This document shows positions 35,127 through 44,221 of a stretch of 64,000 nucleotides of DNA, piece after piece. The notes beneath the pieces are model-generated. The model ran no database searches. It was given only the letters and a program-made list of their open reading frames with translations, and was not told the origin of the DNA. A program made the translations under genes and the position numbers. Position 1 is the stretch's first letter, and each line of letters opens with the position of its first letter. The DNA is from Bacillus sp. FJAT-26390 (GTDB lineage Bacteria > Bacillota > Bacilli > Paenibacillales > Paenibacillaceae). Where the stretch lies: NCBI RefSeq assembly GCF_001682865.1, contig NZ_MAQX01000037.1, forward strand, positions 124,001 through 188,000, read 5' to 3'.

Positions 35127-37367
35127 TTACTCATAAGCCCGTATTTCAATAATTTCTGCATAAGGGCATCCATTTGTAGCTTCAATTACAACACGTATCT
35201 TATTTGTAAGGGTAGGCACCAGCTGATGAGTCCGCTTACGTTTCTTATTATCCGTCTCACGCAGCAGTACCTTCCACTGCTCATCGACAAAAGCCTCAAT
35301 CCGATAATCCTTCACCAGCTCAGGAATAACCTCAAATGGCGTCCTATGATGATGCAAATTGATGAGATCCTCATTCACATCATCATTGAAGGTAATATGA
35401 ATGTCTGACAGGCACACGGAGGAATCCCACTCAAGAGAAAGCCATTCCGGCTTATTCGTTTCCATTCGATTAGAAACCCATGTATGAGGACCCGCATAAG
35501 GTCTTGTGTAACCATCAATAGCAGATACCGCTTCATATGCTGTAGTCTCTGGGAATACTTTGAAGCAGAAAGGGGTGCGGTTAAGAGCTTTCATTTGCCA
35601 AGCCATGGTCTGCTGCGTATCCGAGAAACTGGAGAAATCAGCGGATGAATCGATCTTATTCTCGAAGCACAACACACCGTAAAGCGGTGTTTCAGACGTA
35701 TACAATTGCAGCTCTTTGTTCGACTGAATCACAACGAATAAATTGATCATTTCTTCCGTCCGATAATCAAGCGCAAAATCAACCCACTGCTTCGTTCCCT
35801 GCGTTACGTTCACTGTATGCTTGGAGATAAGTCCCATTGGAATGTAGTTTTCTTTCTTTCCGGTAGAATGCAGCTCAATCGTCATTTCTGTATTCGCCAA
35901 AGCATCAACTAGCAGAGAAAGCTTATTTAGCTCCGCTGTGACCGGGAACGTTATCCCGACCGGATTAAGCAAAGAATAGACCTTGGACGCGTCATCTATA
36001 TGCACGTTTCTCATCGTGCTTGAAGCAGTCGCTTTGGCGATTCTCCCTAGATCGCTGACCTCTTCATTTCGAATACCGATAACGGAAGCATCTTGTCTAA
36101 TCAGCGTTTGCTGCAGCTCTGCAAGATGAGACTGACCTAGCTCTCTTGGTGTAATTCCCTTCATAGCGGAGAGGGCAGCTCCCGTTCCAGCCGCTTCTCC
36201 CATTACCGCGCAGGTTGCCATCACTCTGGTCGTGCCAAAAGCAACATGTGTCGCACTAACATTCCTGCCGGCGAACAATAAATTGTTAACGTTGCTGGAA
36301 TAAAGCGAACGGAACGGAATGTGATACGTGCCGTCTGCGTGGAAGTGCTTGGAGCCGCTCTCTTCCGCGTACATGCCTTTCGGCGGATGCAAGTCGATGG
36401 ACCAGCCTCCGAAGGCTACGCGATCCTCAAATTGCTCTTGAGCTACGATATCATTCTGATTTAGGATATAATCACCGACAAATCTCCTGTATTCCCGTTT
36501 GCCAGGAAGAGAACCTACCCATTCCAGAGTCATATTTTCCGCTTCAAATTTGCCTGAGTTCTTAATGTAATCCCAGATTCCATAAATAACGGACCACAGC
36601 TCATCCCGTATTCTCTCATTCTCATGAACGGTATCCAGCTCCCCGCCCCATTCGATCCACCAGTAATGACAGCCCGAATCTCCGCTTCGCATCACCCGAC
36701 GTACCGGTATGGAGGTTTGGGAGATATCCTTGGCAAAGCTTGGCGGGATATATTTGACTGGCTGGCCAGCATCCTTGGTATAAAATAAAATCGTGCTTCC
36801 GAGCGTAATATCATCCGCAGCCTCAGGAGCCCAATCCTCCTTAAATTCATGCTGCGCTTCCCGTCCAATTCGAAACTTTGCTCCTGCTAGAAATCCTACC
36901 AGACCGTCCCCGGTACAATCTAAAAAAACTTTGCTCTCAAAGCGAATTCTGCGTTCAGATCCCATCATCCAGCCTGTCACGGAATGAATGTGGCGATCCG
37001 CCTCTGAACCTGTTGCCTCCACCTCATGTACATCCGTATTGAGAAATAGCTCTATATTTTTCTCCGCTTTAACGGCTTCTAATACGATTAGATCCCAAAG
37101 ATAAGGGTTGCCATCCGGATTACGATACTGATTCTCGACGAACAATTCACCCATAATACCCGTTTCTCTGGCATAACGATTCACGCCATGCCCTGTAGCG
37201 CCGCATACCCAAACGCGCACCTCGCTGCTGGAGTTGCCGCCCAAAACAGGACGGTTTTGCACCAAGGATACCGTCTGTCCCAATCTTGCCGCAGCAATGG
37301 CAGCGCAAACGCCGGCGAGCCCGCCTCCAATGACGGTTACTTCTGTCTTCATGTTCTCAGATCTCAT
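35127..37367 (-). CDS. FAD-dependent oxidoreductase with C-terminal beta-sandwich domain
   Basis: 746 residues. The dinucleotide motif VIGGGLAGVCAAIAAARLG is near 12-30, followed by PVLGGNSSSEVRVWV and a second FAD segment in NNLLFAGRNVSATHVAFGTTR (about 355-375), the PF12831-like pattern. From about 450 the protein has beta-rich segments resembling carbohydrate-binding folds (PEWLSLEWDSSVCLSDIHITFNDD). There is no signal peptide, so it is cytoplasmic. AGGAG precedes the ATG at 37367. It ends a CUT1 importer operon and probably oxidises an imported sugar. Substrate unknown. Confidence 0.88.
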   Translation of the reverse strand: MRSENMKTEVTVIGGGLAGVCAAIAAARLGQTVSLVQNRPVLGGNSSSEVRVWVCGATGHGVNRYARETGIMGELFVENQYRNPDGNPYLWDLIVLEAVKAEKNIELFLNTDVHEVEATGSEADRHIHSVTGWMMGSERRIRFESKVFLDCTGDGLVGFLAGAKFRIGREAQHEFKEDWAPEAADDITLGSTILFYTKDAGQPVKYIPPSFAKDISQTSIPVRRVMRSGDSGCHYWWIEWGGELDTVHENERIRDELWSVIYGIWDYIKNSGKFEAENMTLEWVGSLPGKREYRRFVGDYILNQNDIVAQEQFEDRVAFGGWSIDLHPPKGMYAEESGSKHFHADGTYHIPFRSLYSSNVNNLLFAGRNVSATHVAFGTTRVMATCAVMGEAAGTGAALSAMKGITPRELGQSHLAELQQTLIRQDASVIGIRNEEVSDLGRIAKATASSTMRNVHIDDASKVYSLLNPVGITFPVTAELNKLSLLVDALANTEMTIELHSTGKKENYIPMGLISKHTVNVTQGTKQWVDFALDYRTEEMINLFVVIQSNKELQLYTSETPLYGVLCFENKIDSSADFSSFSDTQQTMAWQMKALNRTPFCFKVFPETTAYEAVSAIDGYTRPYAGPHTWVSNRMETNKPEWLSLEWDSSVCLSDIHITFNDDVNEDLINLHHHRTPFEVIPELVKDYRIEAFVDEQWKVLLRETDNKKRKRTHQLVPTLTNKIRVVIEATNGCPYAEIIEIRAYE

Positions 37368-37396
37368 GTCATCACGCTCCTATTCTTTTTGAGTGA

Positions 37397-38224
37397 TCAG
37401 CCCTTAACGGCAGAGCCGGATATGCCCTGAATAATATATTTTTGACCTATTATGAAGATTAGGATCATTGGTATGATCGCAGCGGTTGCCGCGGCCATCA
37501 TGCCGTTGTAATCGACGTTATTTTCCAAAATGAAATTCTGCAAGCCAAGTGGAATCGTATACAAATTCGGGCTGGATAAAAATACGAGCGCATTCTCAAA
37601 GTCATTCCAGTGCCACGAGAAATCGATAATCGTAAAGGTAGCTAGCGCGGGCTTTGCTAAAGGCAGAACAAGCCTAAAGAAAATACGAAAATGACCGGCA
37701 CCGTCTATAAAAGCAGATTCCGTAATTTCCTTCGGGATGCTCATGAAAAATTGCCTTAGCATAAATACGCCAAAAATCGAGAACAAGCCCGGCAGTATAA
37801 GCGCCCAATGGGTGTTGTATATATGCATCCAGTTAAACATGATGAACTTGGGAACAAAAATAACCTGTGGCGGTATCATCATCATGGATAAGTAGACGAG
37901 GAACATCGCATTTCTGCCCCTGAACTCGATTCTTGCAAAGCCGTATGCAGCGAATGCGGACAGAAACACTGCGCCGACTGTGCTGATAATGGAGATTTTA
38001 ATAGAATTCATATAATAAATAATGAAGCTATAGTTACCTGTCCAAATCCGTTCATGGCTTCTCCAATCAAGCTTAGAGGGCAGCCATCTCGTAAATACTT
38101 CGCTTGGACTCTGCAGAGACGTGCTGACCATCCATAGAAACGGAAGTATCATGAACACGCCGCAAACGAGCATGAGTACAGTTAACGGCATCTTGGTTTT
38201 GAAAGAGCCGGCTAGATCGTTCAT
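37397..38224 (-). CDS. Carbohydrate ABC transporter permease, MalG type
   Basis: A 275-residue membrane protein with about six segments. The EAA loop reads EITESAFIDGAGHFRIFFRLVLPLAKPA (about 163-190), and the end is KYIIQGISGSAVKG. GGGGAG precedes the ATG by six bases. It follows the MalF-type gene by 15 bp and precedes the FAD enzyme. Its ATPase must be supplied in trans. Confidence 0.94.
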   Translation of the reverse strand: MNDLAGSFKTKMPLTVLMLVCGVFMILPFLWMVSTSLQSPSEVFTRWLPSKLDWRSHERIWTGNYSFIIYYMNSIKISIISTVGAVFLSAFAAYGFARIEFRGRNAMFLVYLSMMMIPPQVIFVPKFIMFNWMHIYNTHWALILPGLFSIFGVFMLRQFFMSIPKEITESAFIDGAGHFRIFFRLVLPLAKPALATFTIIDFSWHWNDFENALVFLSSPNLYTIPLGLQNFILENNVDYNGMMAAATAAIIPMILIFIIGQKYIIQGISGSAVKG

Positions 38225-38239
38225 TGAAAACTCCCCTTT

Positions 38240-39124
38240 CTAATAGTGGACCCAGTGCTTCTGGCTAAACCATTGAATGACGGTTATCCCCATAATAATG
38301 GCGAATAAGAACCATGATATCGCTGAGGCATAGCCCATTTCATAATAGCTGAAGGCTGTTTTGTAAATGTAAAGCGATAAGATCGTCGTACTGCCGCTGG
38401 GGCCGCCTTGTGTGATTGCTTGAATTAAGGAGAAGGATTTCATCGTCATGATTAAGCCCGTAATGAGCAGCATAAATGTAGTCGGGCTAACAAGCGGCCA
38501 TACAATGCGCCACGTGATGGTTCTGCTTTTTGCGCCGTCAATCTTTGCTGCTTCCAGCAGCTCAGGCGATACTTCTTGAAGGGCAGCAAGATAAATAATC
38601 ATGTTGTAGCCTAACAAGAACCATATCTGTATGATATCGATCGCATACATCGCAGTCTCGGCATCTGCGAACCAGCCTGGCGGCGATACAATGCCAATCC
38701 AGCGGAGTATTTCATTGATCGGTCCTTGAGAGGGCTGAAACAAGAGCATCCAAACGAATGCAACAGCTACCCCGCTAGAAATATAGGGAAGAAAAAACAT
38801 CCCCCGCAACAGCCCTTTCAAATAAACATTCTTATTCAGAACAAGTGCGACGACAAAGGCCAGCCCAAGCGACACCGGAACGGAAAGAAGGAATATCGCG
38901 GTATTCTTAATGGCGTTATAGAACTGTTCATCCTGAAACATTCGCTTAATATTGTCTAGGCCCGTGAACGAAACATTGGGATTCGAAAATTGATAATCGG
39001 TAAAAATCAGTCCAAAGGAGAATAATGCAGGCACGACGAAAAACAACAACACTCCCAGCATATTCGGAAGAATAAACACATATCCCAACCAGCTTTGCTT
39101 GCGCAGCCAGTTCGTTTTAATCAT
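38240..39124 (-). CDS. Carbohydrate ABC transporter permease, MalF type
   Basis: A membrane permease of about 294 residues. The EAA loop is PELLEAAKIDGAKSRTITWRIVWPLVSP. The frame reaches back to 39148, but AAAGGCGGG sits between that codon and the ATG at 39124, which is preferred. It pairs with the MalG-type gene and the 39204 binding protein. Confidence 0.93.
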   Translation of the reverse strand: MIKTNWLRKQSWLGYVFILPNMLGVLLFFVVPALFSFGLIFTDYQFSNPNVSFTGLDNIKRMFQDEQFYNAIKNTAIFLLSVPVSLGLAFVVALVLNKNVYLKGLLRGMFFLPYISSGVAVAFVWMLLFQPSQGPINEILRWIGIVSPPGWFADAETAMYAIDIIQIWFLLGYNMIIYLAALQEVSPELLEAAKIDGAKSRTITWRIVWPLVSPTTFMLLITGLIMTMKSFSLIQAITQGGPSGSTTILSLYIYKTAFSYYEMGYASAISWFLFAIIMGITVIQWFSQKHWVHY

Positions 39125-39163
39125 AACAACCCGCCTTTCTTCGTTCACCGATAAAAAAAAGCA

Positions 39164-39187
39164 AGAAGGACTTGGCCGCTCCTTCTT
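39164..39187 (-). terminator. Intercistronic terminator-like hairpin after the binding-protein gene
   Basis: AAGAAGGA at 39164-39171 region pairs with TCCTTCTT at 39180-39187, and on the minus strand eight T residues follow (39153-39160). It lies inside the operon between the binding protein and the permeases, so it should let only part of transcription through and give an excess of binding protein. Confidence 0.75.
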
Positions 39188-39203
39188 ACTCTCTTTACGC
39201 AGC

Positions 39204-40520
39204 TTATTTCTTGATAAATTGGTTGTGCCGCTCTGCCATGTTTTTCAACGTCGTATCGATGTCTTGCTTATTAAGGAAATACTTCTCATATTCCTCTTTG
39301 CGCGCATCGATAACTTGCTGAGGCACGTTAAGCTGGAATGATTCAAATTGGCCGAATACCACTTTATTTAGAGAATCCCGATCATACATGTCCTCATATC
39401 CTTTTAGGAGCAAATCGATAGCTTCCGTGCTGTCTACGCTTTTGAATGACGGAATTCGTCCTCCCGGAGCCATTGGCAGCATACCGCCATCAGCGTACCA
39501 TTTCACAAACTCCCAAGCCGCTTCTTGATTTTTGGACTTCGCATTTACGGATAGCACGTCGCCCAATCCGCCTGGATATTTGAAGTTTGTTTGATCCTTG
39601 GAGATACGCGGAATGGGTGCAAAAGCAATTTTGAAATCATGCGGGAAATCGACTAGATTGTTCGCATTGCGGAAAATAAATTCACCAGCCGTCAGCATCG
39701 CTGTCTCGCCTTTTAGGAACATCGTATCCACCGGCATCTTGCTGGTCAGCTGCTCGCCATATTCCGGAGTCGATTTATCCTTGAACATCATGTTGTGCAG
39801 AATTTCAAACCCTTGCTTCCAGTAAGCATTATCGAAGTTGGATGTTCCGTCTGCTTTCACATACCCGTCTCCACCGATCGTGCCGTCGAATTGCGTAGTA
39901 AATGCAGCATCATGCTGGAGGAGGCCCCATACATTAGGTTGTTTCAATTTCAATGCATATTCCTGTACATCAGACCAAGTCCAATCTAGCGGAGGAATAG
40001 GCAGACCCGCGGCATCAAGCATATCTTTGTTCAACCAAATAAATGCCATGTTCTTCTTGGTAGGCATGCCGTAATACTTGTCATTAATCATCCATTGCTT
40101 GGCATCAGGACCCATTTGCTCGTCAATGTTATAATCCGTCTTTGCGCTCATATCTACGGCTACACCCGCATCTATTCTCTTTTGAAGACGCGAGAGGGTG
40201 TAGTTCATGTAAAGATCTGCGTCTTGCCCAGCAATCAAAGCGGTATCCAGCTTTAAGTTGCCTGCATCATCATTAACGAACCGCACATATTCCACTTGTA
40301 CGTTTGGATTTTTGGCATTCCATTCGTCAACAACCGCTTGCGGCCCCGCTTCAGGAGGCACGCCGCCCCATAACGTAAGCTTAATCTTCTTAGTTGATGT
40401 GCCGCTACCGTCTGTTGGCGTTCCCGAAGCATTGTTATTGTTGTTTCCACCGCATCCAGCGATTAGAACCATGACAAGAATAAGAGAAAGCGCGGTCATC
40501 AGCATTCTGTTTCTTTTCAT
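39204..40520 (-). CDS. Extracellular sugar-binding lipoprotein, family 1
   Basis: 438 residues. The signal MKRNRMLMTALSLILVMVLIAGC ends at lipobox IAGC, then an Asn/Gly/Thr linker. The SBP_bac_1 domain has KLTLWGGVPPEAGP near 50, the central FLKGETAMLTAGEFIFRNAN, and AAWEFVKWYADGG. GGGGG precedes the ATG. It is the first transporter gene after the kinase-regulator pair, about 105 bp from the regulator stop at 40626, which lies upstream. Confidence 0.93.
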   Translation of the reverse strand: MKRNRMLMTALSLILVMVLIAGCGGNNNNNASGTPTDGSGTSTKKIKLTLWGGVPPEAGPQAVVDEWNAKNPNVQVEYVRFVNDDAGNLKLDTALIAGQDADLYMNYTLSRLQKRIDAGVAVDMSAKTDYNIDEQMGPDAKQWMINDKYYGMPTKKNMAFIWLNKDMLDAAGLPIPPLDWTWSDVQEYALKLKQPNVWGLLQHDAAFTTQFDGTIGGDGYVKADGTSNFDNAYWKQGFEILHNMMFKDKSTPEYGEQLTSKMPVDTMFLKGETAMLTAGEFIFRNANNLVDFPHDFKIAFAPIPRISKDQTNFKYPGGLGDVLSVNAKSKNQEAAWEFVKWYADGGMLPMAPGGRIPSFKSVDSTEAIDLLLKGYEDMYDRDSLNKVVFGQFESFQLNVPQQVIDARKEEYEKYFLNKQDIDTTLKNMAERHNQFIKK

Positions 40521-40625
40521 TTCTTTGCCCCCTAGAAACTTGTTTAATTGCTTAGTTAAATCTTATCACCGGGCATTTCGCGGGGTAAGGAACGATATTT
40601 GGCGATTGATGATACATTCTTTGGA

Positions 40626-41387
40626 TCATTTATTTTGCTCTTTGCGATATTCGCTTGGCGTCGTGCCGCACCATCGTTTAAATATTTTAATAAAATAGTT
40701 GTCATTCTCGAATCCTACTTGCCTCGCAATCTCGCCTACCGATTGGCTTGTTTCCGCGAGCAGCATCTTTGCTGCCTCAACACGGCGGTTCTGTACATAG
40801 TGAATTAAAGTTTGGCTCGTTTTTTTCTTAAACAAATCGCTCACATAGCTTGCATCCATCGAGATGAGCTCAGCTACACGCTTTAGTGTAATTTCCTCAG
40901 AGTAATGCTCCTCAATATGCCGAATAATCTTATTCATTTCAGGATGGTCCGTAGGTTCAGACACATTTTTCCTCGGAAACCACTTGGCTGCTTTTCTTAA
41001 TTGTTCTCGCTGCTCTAGTTCAAGGGTTACCTTCTCCAGGGCCTGCTTCAATCCGCTCACATCCATCGATAGCTTAAGTAAATAGCTGGACGCCCCGAAC
41101 TCCAGCGACTGCCTTGCATACTCGAATTCATTCATGCAGGTAAGCATGACAAACCGGCAATCTAGCCCTTCTTTCCGCACAGACTTCAGCAGCTCTACTC
41201 CGTCCATCAAGGGCATATCAATATCGGAAATAACCACGTCTGGCTGCAATGCTCGAATAGCCTGCAACGCTTCCTCGCCGTCATTTGCCGTGGCTACGAT
41301 TTCAAATGGAAGATTAGCTTTGCTCATCAGCTTGCTGAGACTCGCTCTTGCATGCTGTTCATCATCAACGATCAATACGGTCCACAT
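40626..41387 (-). CDS. Response regulator, REC plus AraC-type DNA-binding domain (compact)
   Basis: 253 residues. The receiver domain has D8-D9 and D55 in ISDIDMPLMDG, then only a short linker before the AraC-type domain (about 150-253) with YSEEITLKRVAELISMDASYVSDLFKKK and QVGFENDNYFIKIFKRWCGTTPSEYR. It lacks the large middle region of the other two YesN-like proteins in the window. Its start overlaps the kinase gene by 23 bp. It likely induces 35127-40520. Confidence 0.93.
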   Translation of the reverse strand: MWTVLIVDDEQHARASLSKLMSKANLPFEIVATANDGEEALQAIRALQPDVVISDIDMPLMDGVELLKSVRKEGLDCRFVMLTCMNEFEYARQSLEFGASSYLLKLSMDVSGLKQALEKVTLELEQREQLRKAAKWFPRKNVSEPTDHPEMNKIIRHIEEHYSEEITLKRVAELISMDASYVSDLFKKKTSQTLIHYVQNRRVEAAKMLLAETSQSVGEIARQVGFENDNYFIKIFKRWCGTTPSEYRKEQNK

Positions 41388-43170
41388 CGCCGTCAGCCTC
41401 CTTTAAATAGGGTTTCGATAACAATAGAGGGAGATGCATCAAGACCTTCGTTCCCTCGTCTGATGATGCTAGGGACAAGCCTGTACTCTGATTTTTGAAG
41501 AGCAGCTCCAGGCTTTCCCGGATATTTTGAATACCGATGCTTTTCCGCTTACGGAATACCTTCTTCGCTTTGGCGCGTTCTACGCCTACCCCATTGTCCG
41601 CCACCTCAAGATACAGAAGATCATGTCTTGCCTCCGCTTTGATTTCAATCCGGCCGTCACTCCGCGTCCCTCCAAGCCCATGTATAATTGCGTTTTCTAC
41701 CAGCGGCTGAAGACAGAATTTTGGAATCAGTGCATATTTCAGCTCATTGCTTACCTCATAGCTGACTGAAATATGACTGCCGAAGCGCGCGTTTTGGATG
41801 CGCATATAGGAATCAATAAGCGCAATCTCATCCTTCAACAAGATAAGATCAACCTCTACATTCAATGTTGTCTCTAATATTTTTCCTAACGAGACACAAA
41901 TTTCATAAATGTCATCCTCATCCTTCTCGAGCGCAATGCTTTTAATAACATTAAGCGTATTCAAGAGAAAATGCGGGTTCATCTGAGATAAGAGAACCTG
42001 AAAGCGGACGACCTGCCTCTGCCGTTCCTCCAATTGAAGCCGTTCCATTAAGCCATTTATATCGTCAATCATCGTATTGAAGCTTCGAGTGAGTGCAAGG
42101 ATTTCGCCTCGCCCTTGCTCTGGCAGCTTTACCTTGAGATTTGTCTTGACCGAAATCTCCATCTTACGCTGCAGCGTTTTTAGAGGGACGGTAATCGTTG
42201 AAGAAATAAAATAGGTCATGATGACAAACACAAGCGTAATCAACCCAAAGATGACAAAAAAGCGTTTTTTCAACGTTTCCACTTCTTCAAACAGCAAGGA
42301 CAAGGGTACCTTTTTTACGATAAACCCATTTAACTGGGCAATACGGCTGAACGTATATAATACCTTCTCGTCTTGACTAACAATCGAAGCTGACGCAGAG
42401 GGCTCTTTTACGTCTAGCATAGCGGATAAAATCACAGGATCAATCGTTTCATTGGCATCAGACTGCACCATGGATCTTCCTGTATGGTCTAATAAATAAT
42501 AAATGCCTTCGCGCTGCCTATCTCTCATCACCCTGTTGAACCATTGCTCATAATCGATGCTGATACGGGCATACGCGTACTCTTTGAGATTCTCATCGCG
42601 GAGCATCTGATAGAGACTAAGCATATTTTGATTCGGTTTAATAACCGTACTCACATAATTGGTATCGCTTGCATTCCAAATGTAGCTTTCCCCTTCACTG
42701 GAGGTAAGCTTCTTTACCCATTCTTCATTGGTAATCGAGGAATAATTCAATGGTTCACGAGGAGCAAAGGAGGTGTAAGCGTAGCCACGTTTGTCTACCA
42801 GCGTATAATACACCGTTGCGTCAGTCAGGAAGAAGCTGTTCTCAATGCTTGCGAACTTGTTCTCCACCAGTTCCTTCCGTCTTAGCGGATCTTGCAGCTC
42901 CGGATTTTTCATAACCGAGCGAATGGTGGCATCCTGCTCTAATAACAGACCTGTCTTCATAACAAGTCCGAGTACGTCTAGGAAAGACTTCTCGATATCG
43001 AGAAGCTGGTCCTGGTTTTTGGCGGAGGCTTCCTCCTGCAGAACCCTTTCCGTTTCACTGAAATTATAGATGACTAATAATACGAATGGAGCTAGCACGA
43101 ATAGCAAAAAAGCCATCAATATTCTGTTTTTGAACGTTTCTGGAGTTAAGCCTCTAATCCATTTGTTCAC
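41365..43170 (-). CDS. Sensor histidine kinase, LytS/YesM family
   Basis: 601 residues. TM1 (ILMAFLLFVLAPFVLLVIYNF, about 17-37), an extracellular dCache-like region (about 40-305), TM2 (FFVIFGLITLVFVIMTYFI), HAMP, then MNPHFLLNTLNVIKSIALEK and N-box LQPLVENAIIHGLGG, with the ATPase G-box ADNGVGV. The start is GTG with GGGGGG upstream. Operon order is kinase, regulator, binding protein, permeases, FAD enzyme. Confidence 0.93.
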   Translation of the reverse strand: MNKWIRGLTPETFKNRILMAFLLFVLAPFVLLVIYNFSETERVLQEEASAKNQDQLLDIEKSFLDVLGLVMKTGLLLEQDATIRSVMKNPELQDPLRRKELVENKFASIENSFFLTDATVYYTLVDKRGYAYTSFAPREPLNYSSITNEEWVKKLTSSEGESYIWNASDTNYVSTVIKPNQNMLSLYQMLRDENLKEYAYARISIDYEQWFNRVMRDRQREGIYYLLDHTGRSMVQSDANETIDPVILSAMLDVKEPSASASIVSQDEKVLYTFSRIAQLNGFIVKKVPLSLLFEEVETLKKRFFVIFGLITLVFVIMTYFISSTITVPLKTLQRKMEISVKTNLKVKLPEQGRGEILALTRSFNTMIDDINGLMERLQLEERQRQVVRFQVLLSQMNPHFLLNTLNVIKSIALEKDEDDIYEICVSLGKILETTLNVEVDLILLKDEIALIDSYMRIQNARFGSHISVSYEVSNELKYALIPKFCLQPLVENAIIHGLGGTRSDGRIEIKAEARHDLLYLEVADNGVGVERAKAKKVFRKRKSIGIQNIRESLELLFKNQSTGLSLASSDEGTKVLMHLPLLLSKPYLKEADGDVDRIDR

Positions 43171-43389
43171 GCGATATGCCCCCCAAGTGCTCTCATCTGT
43201 TTGTAAATCGATTTGACATACCTCTCAACATAACGCGAATAGCCCTTAGGAGCAAGCATGAAAATAGAGCTGATAAATCTCCTTCGTCATGGCTATGTCC
43301 TCGCGAAGAATGTCCCCGTCCTAATAAGTTTACTACTCCCTGCTTCTATTGTTCTGTGAAAATTAAGGAATAGACAGACCCGAAAAACG

Positions 43390-43439
43390 AAACAGCAGCA
43401 GCCATGGACGAGAAAATAAGTCCTAGGCTGCTGCTGTTT
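43390..43439 (-). terminator. Long hairpin terminator
   Basis: AAACAGCAGCAGCC at 43390-43403 pairs with GGCTGCTGCTGTTT at 43426-43439, with an inner GGAC/GTCC stem. On the minus strand it follows the PhnB-like gene and is T-rich. A copy of the 26-bp interspersed repeat begins at 43438. Confidence 0.75.
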
Positions 43440-43491
43440 TATTGAACAAACGTTTCCCGTTAGTAAATCTAGATTTAGCATTTCATTTTAT

Positions 43492-43887
43492 TTAGACAAA
43501 GTTTATTTGCCACGAGACTCCGAAGCGGTCATTCAGCCAACCGAACCTTTTGCTAAACCCATAATTATTTAATGGCATTAGAGCTTGTCCACCTTCTTCA
43601 AGCTTCCCATAAAGATCATCAATTTCTTCCTCAGTACTACAAACAACATAGATTGAGAACGAAGGTGTAAAGGAAAATTTATGTTTGGCATTACTATCAA
43701 TGCACATAAACTCCTGCCCTTTTAATGTGAAAGTAGCCTGCATTACGGTTCCTTCTTCTCCTGCTTCATTAGCACCATACCGAACAATGCTTGTAATTTC
43801 AGAATCCTCAATGAGCGATGTATAAAAGTTCATCGCTTCTTCTGCCTTGCCATCTTGAAACATTAAGAAAGGTATTACCTTGTCCAT
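43492..43887 (-). CDS. VOC superfamily protein, PhnB/YjdN-like
   Basis: 131 residues. It opens VIPFLMFQDGKAEEAMNFYTSLIED and ends LNDRFGVSWQINFV, the typical frame of the 3-demethylubiquinone-methyltransferase-like (PF06983) branch of the vicinal-oxygen-chelate fold. GGAGGAG precedes the ATG. These are small dimeric cytoplasmic proteins of mostly unknown function. It stands alone. Confidence 0.88.
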   Translation of the reverse strand: MDKVIPFLMFQDGKAEEAMNFYTSLIEDSEITSIVRYGANEAGEEGTVMQATFTLKGQEFMCIDSNAKHKFSFTPSFSIYVVCSTEEEIDDLYGKLEEGGQALMPLNNYGFSKRFGWLNDRFGVSWQINFV

Positions 43888-44221
43888 TATATGCTCCTCC
43901 TTTAAATCTTTACTTTATATTATATCCGATCTTCATTTAAACTTCCCGTAAGCGTAATGGGGCGTTACCAGTCTAATACTTTATTTTCTTTCGACAGCTG
44001 CACCACCGGACGAGTCTGGGAATCTGGTCTGCCATTCGTTCCGACCGCCTTCAAGTCATAAATACGGATCAAACAAGGAGCGAGGCGATCAAACCAATGG
44101 CGAGTTCGAGCGCATCAGCGGCCACAAAATGTCCAACGATCGCATCATTCTAGGATAACGTTTAGCGGATATAAAATGAAAACCGTCAAAGGGTAATGGA
44201 CCCTTTGACGGTTTCTTCTTG
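43888..44221. other. Intergenic region with a possible gene remnant
   Basis: About 330 bp. On the plus strand 44060-44157 reads in frame as HKYGSNKERGDQTNGEF, then ERISGHKMSNDRIILG and a stop, which looks like the decayed C-terminus of an unrecognised protein. The hairpin at 44180-44214 closes the region. Confidence 0.3.
44180..44214. terminator. Bidirectional terminator, perfect 15-bp stem
   Basis: AAACCGTCAAAGGGT at 44180-44194 pairs exactly with ACCCTTTGACGGTTT at 44200-44214. It ends eight bases from the lyase-like gene stop and has T-rich flank on both strands. Confidence 0.88.
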
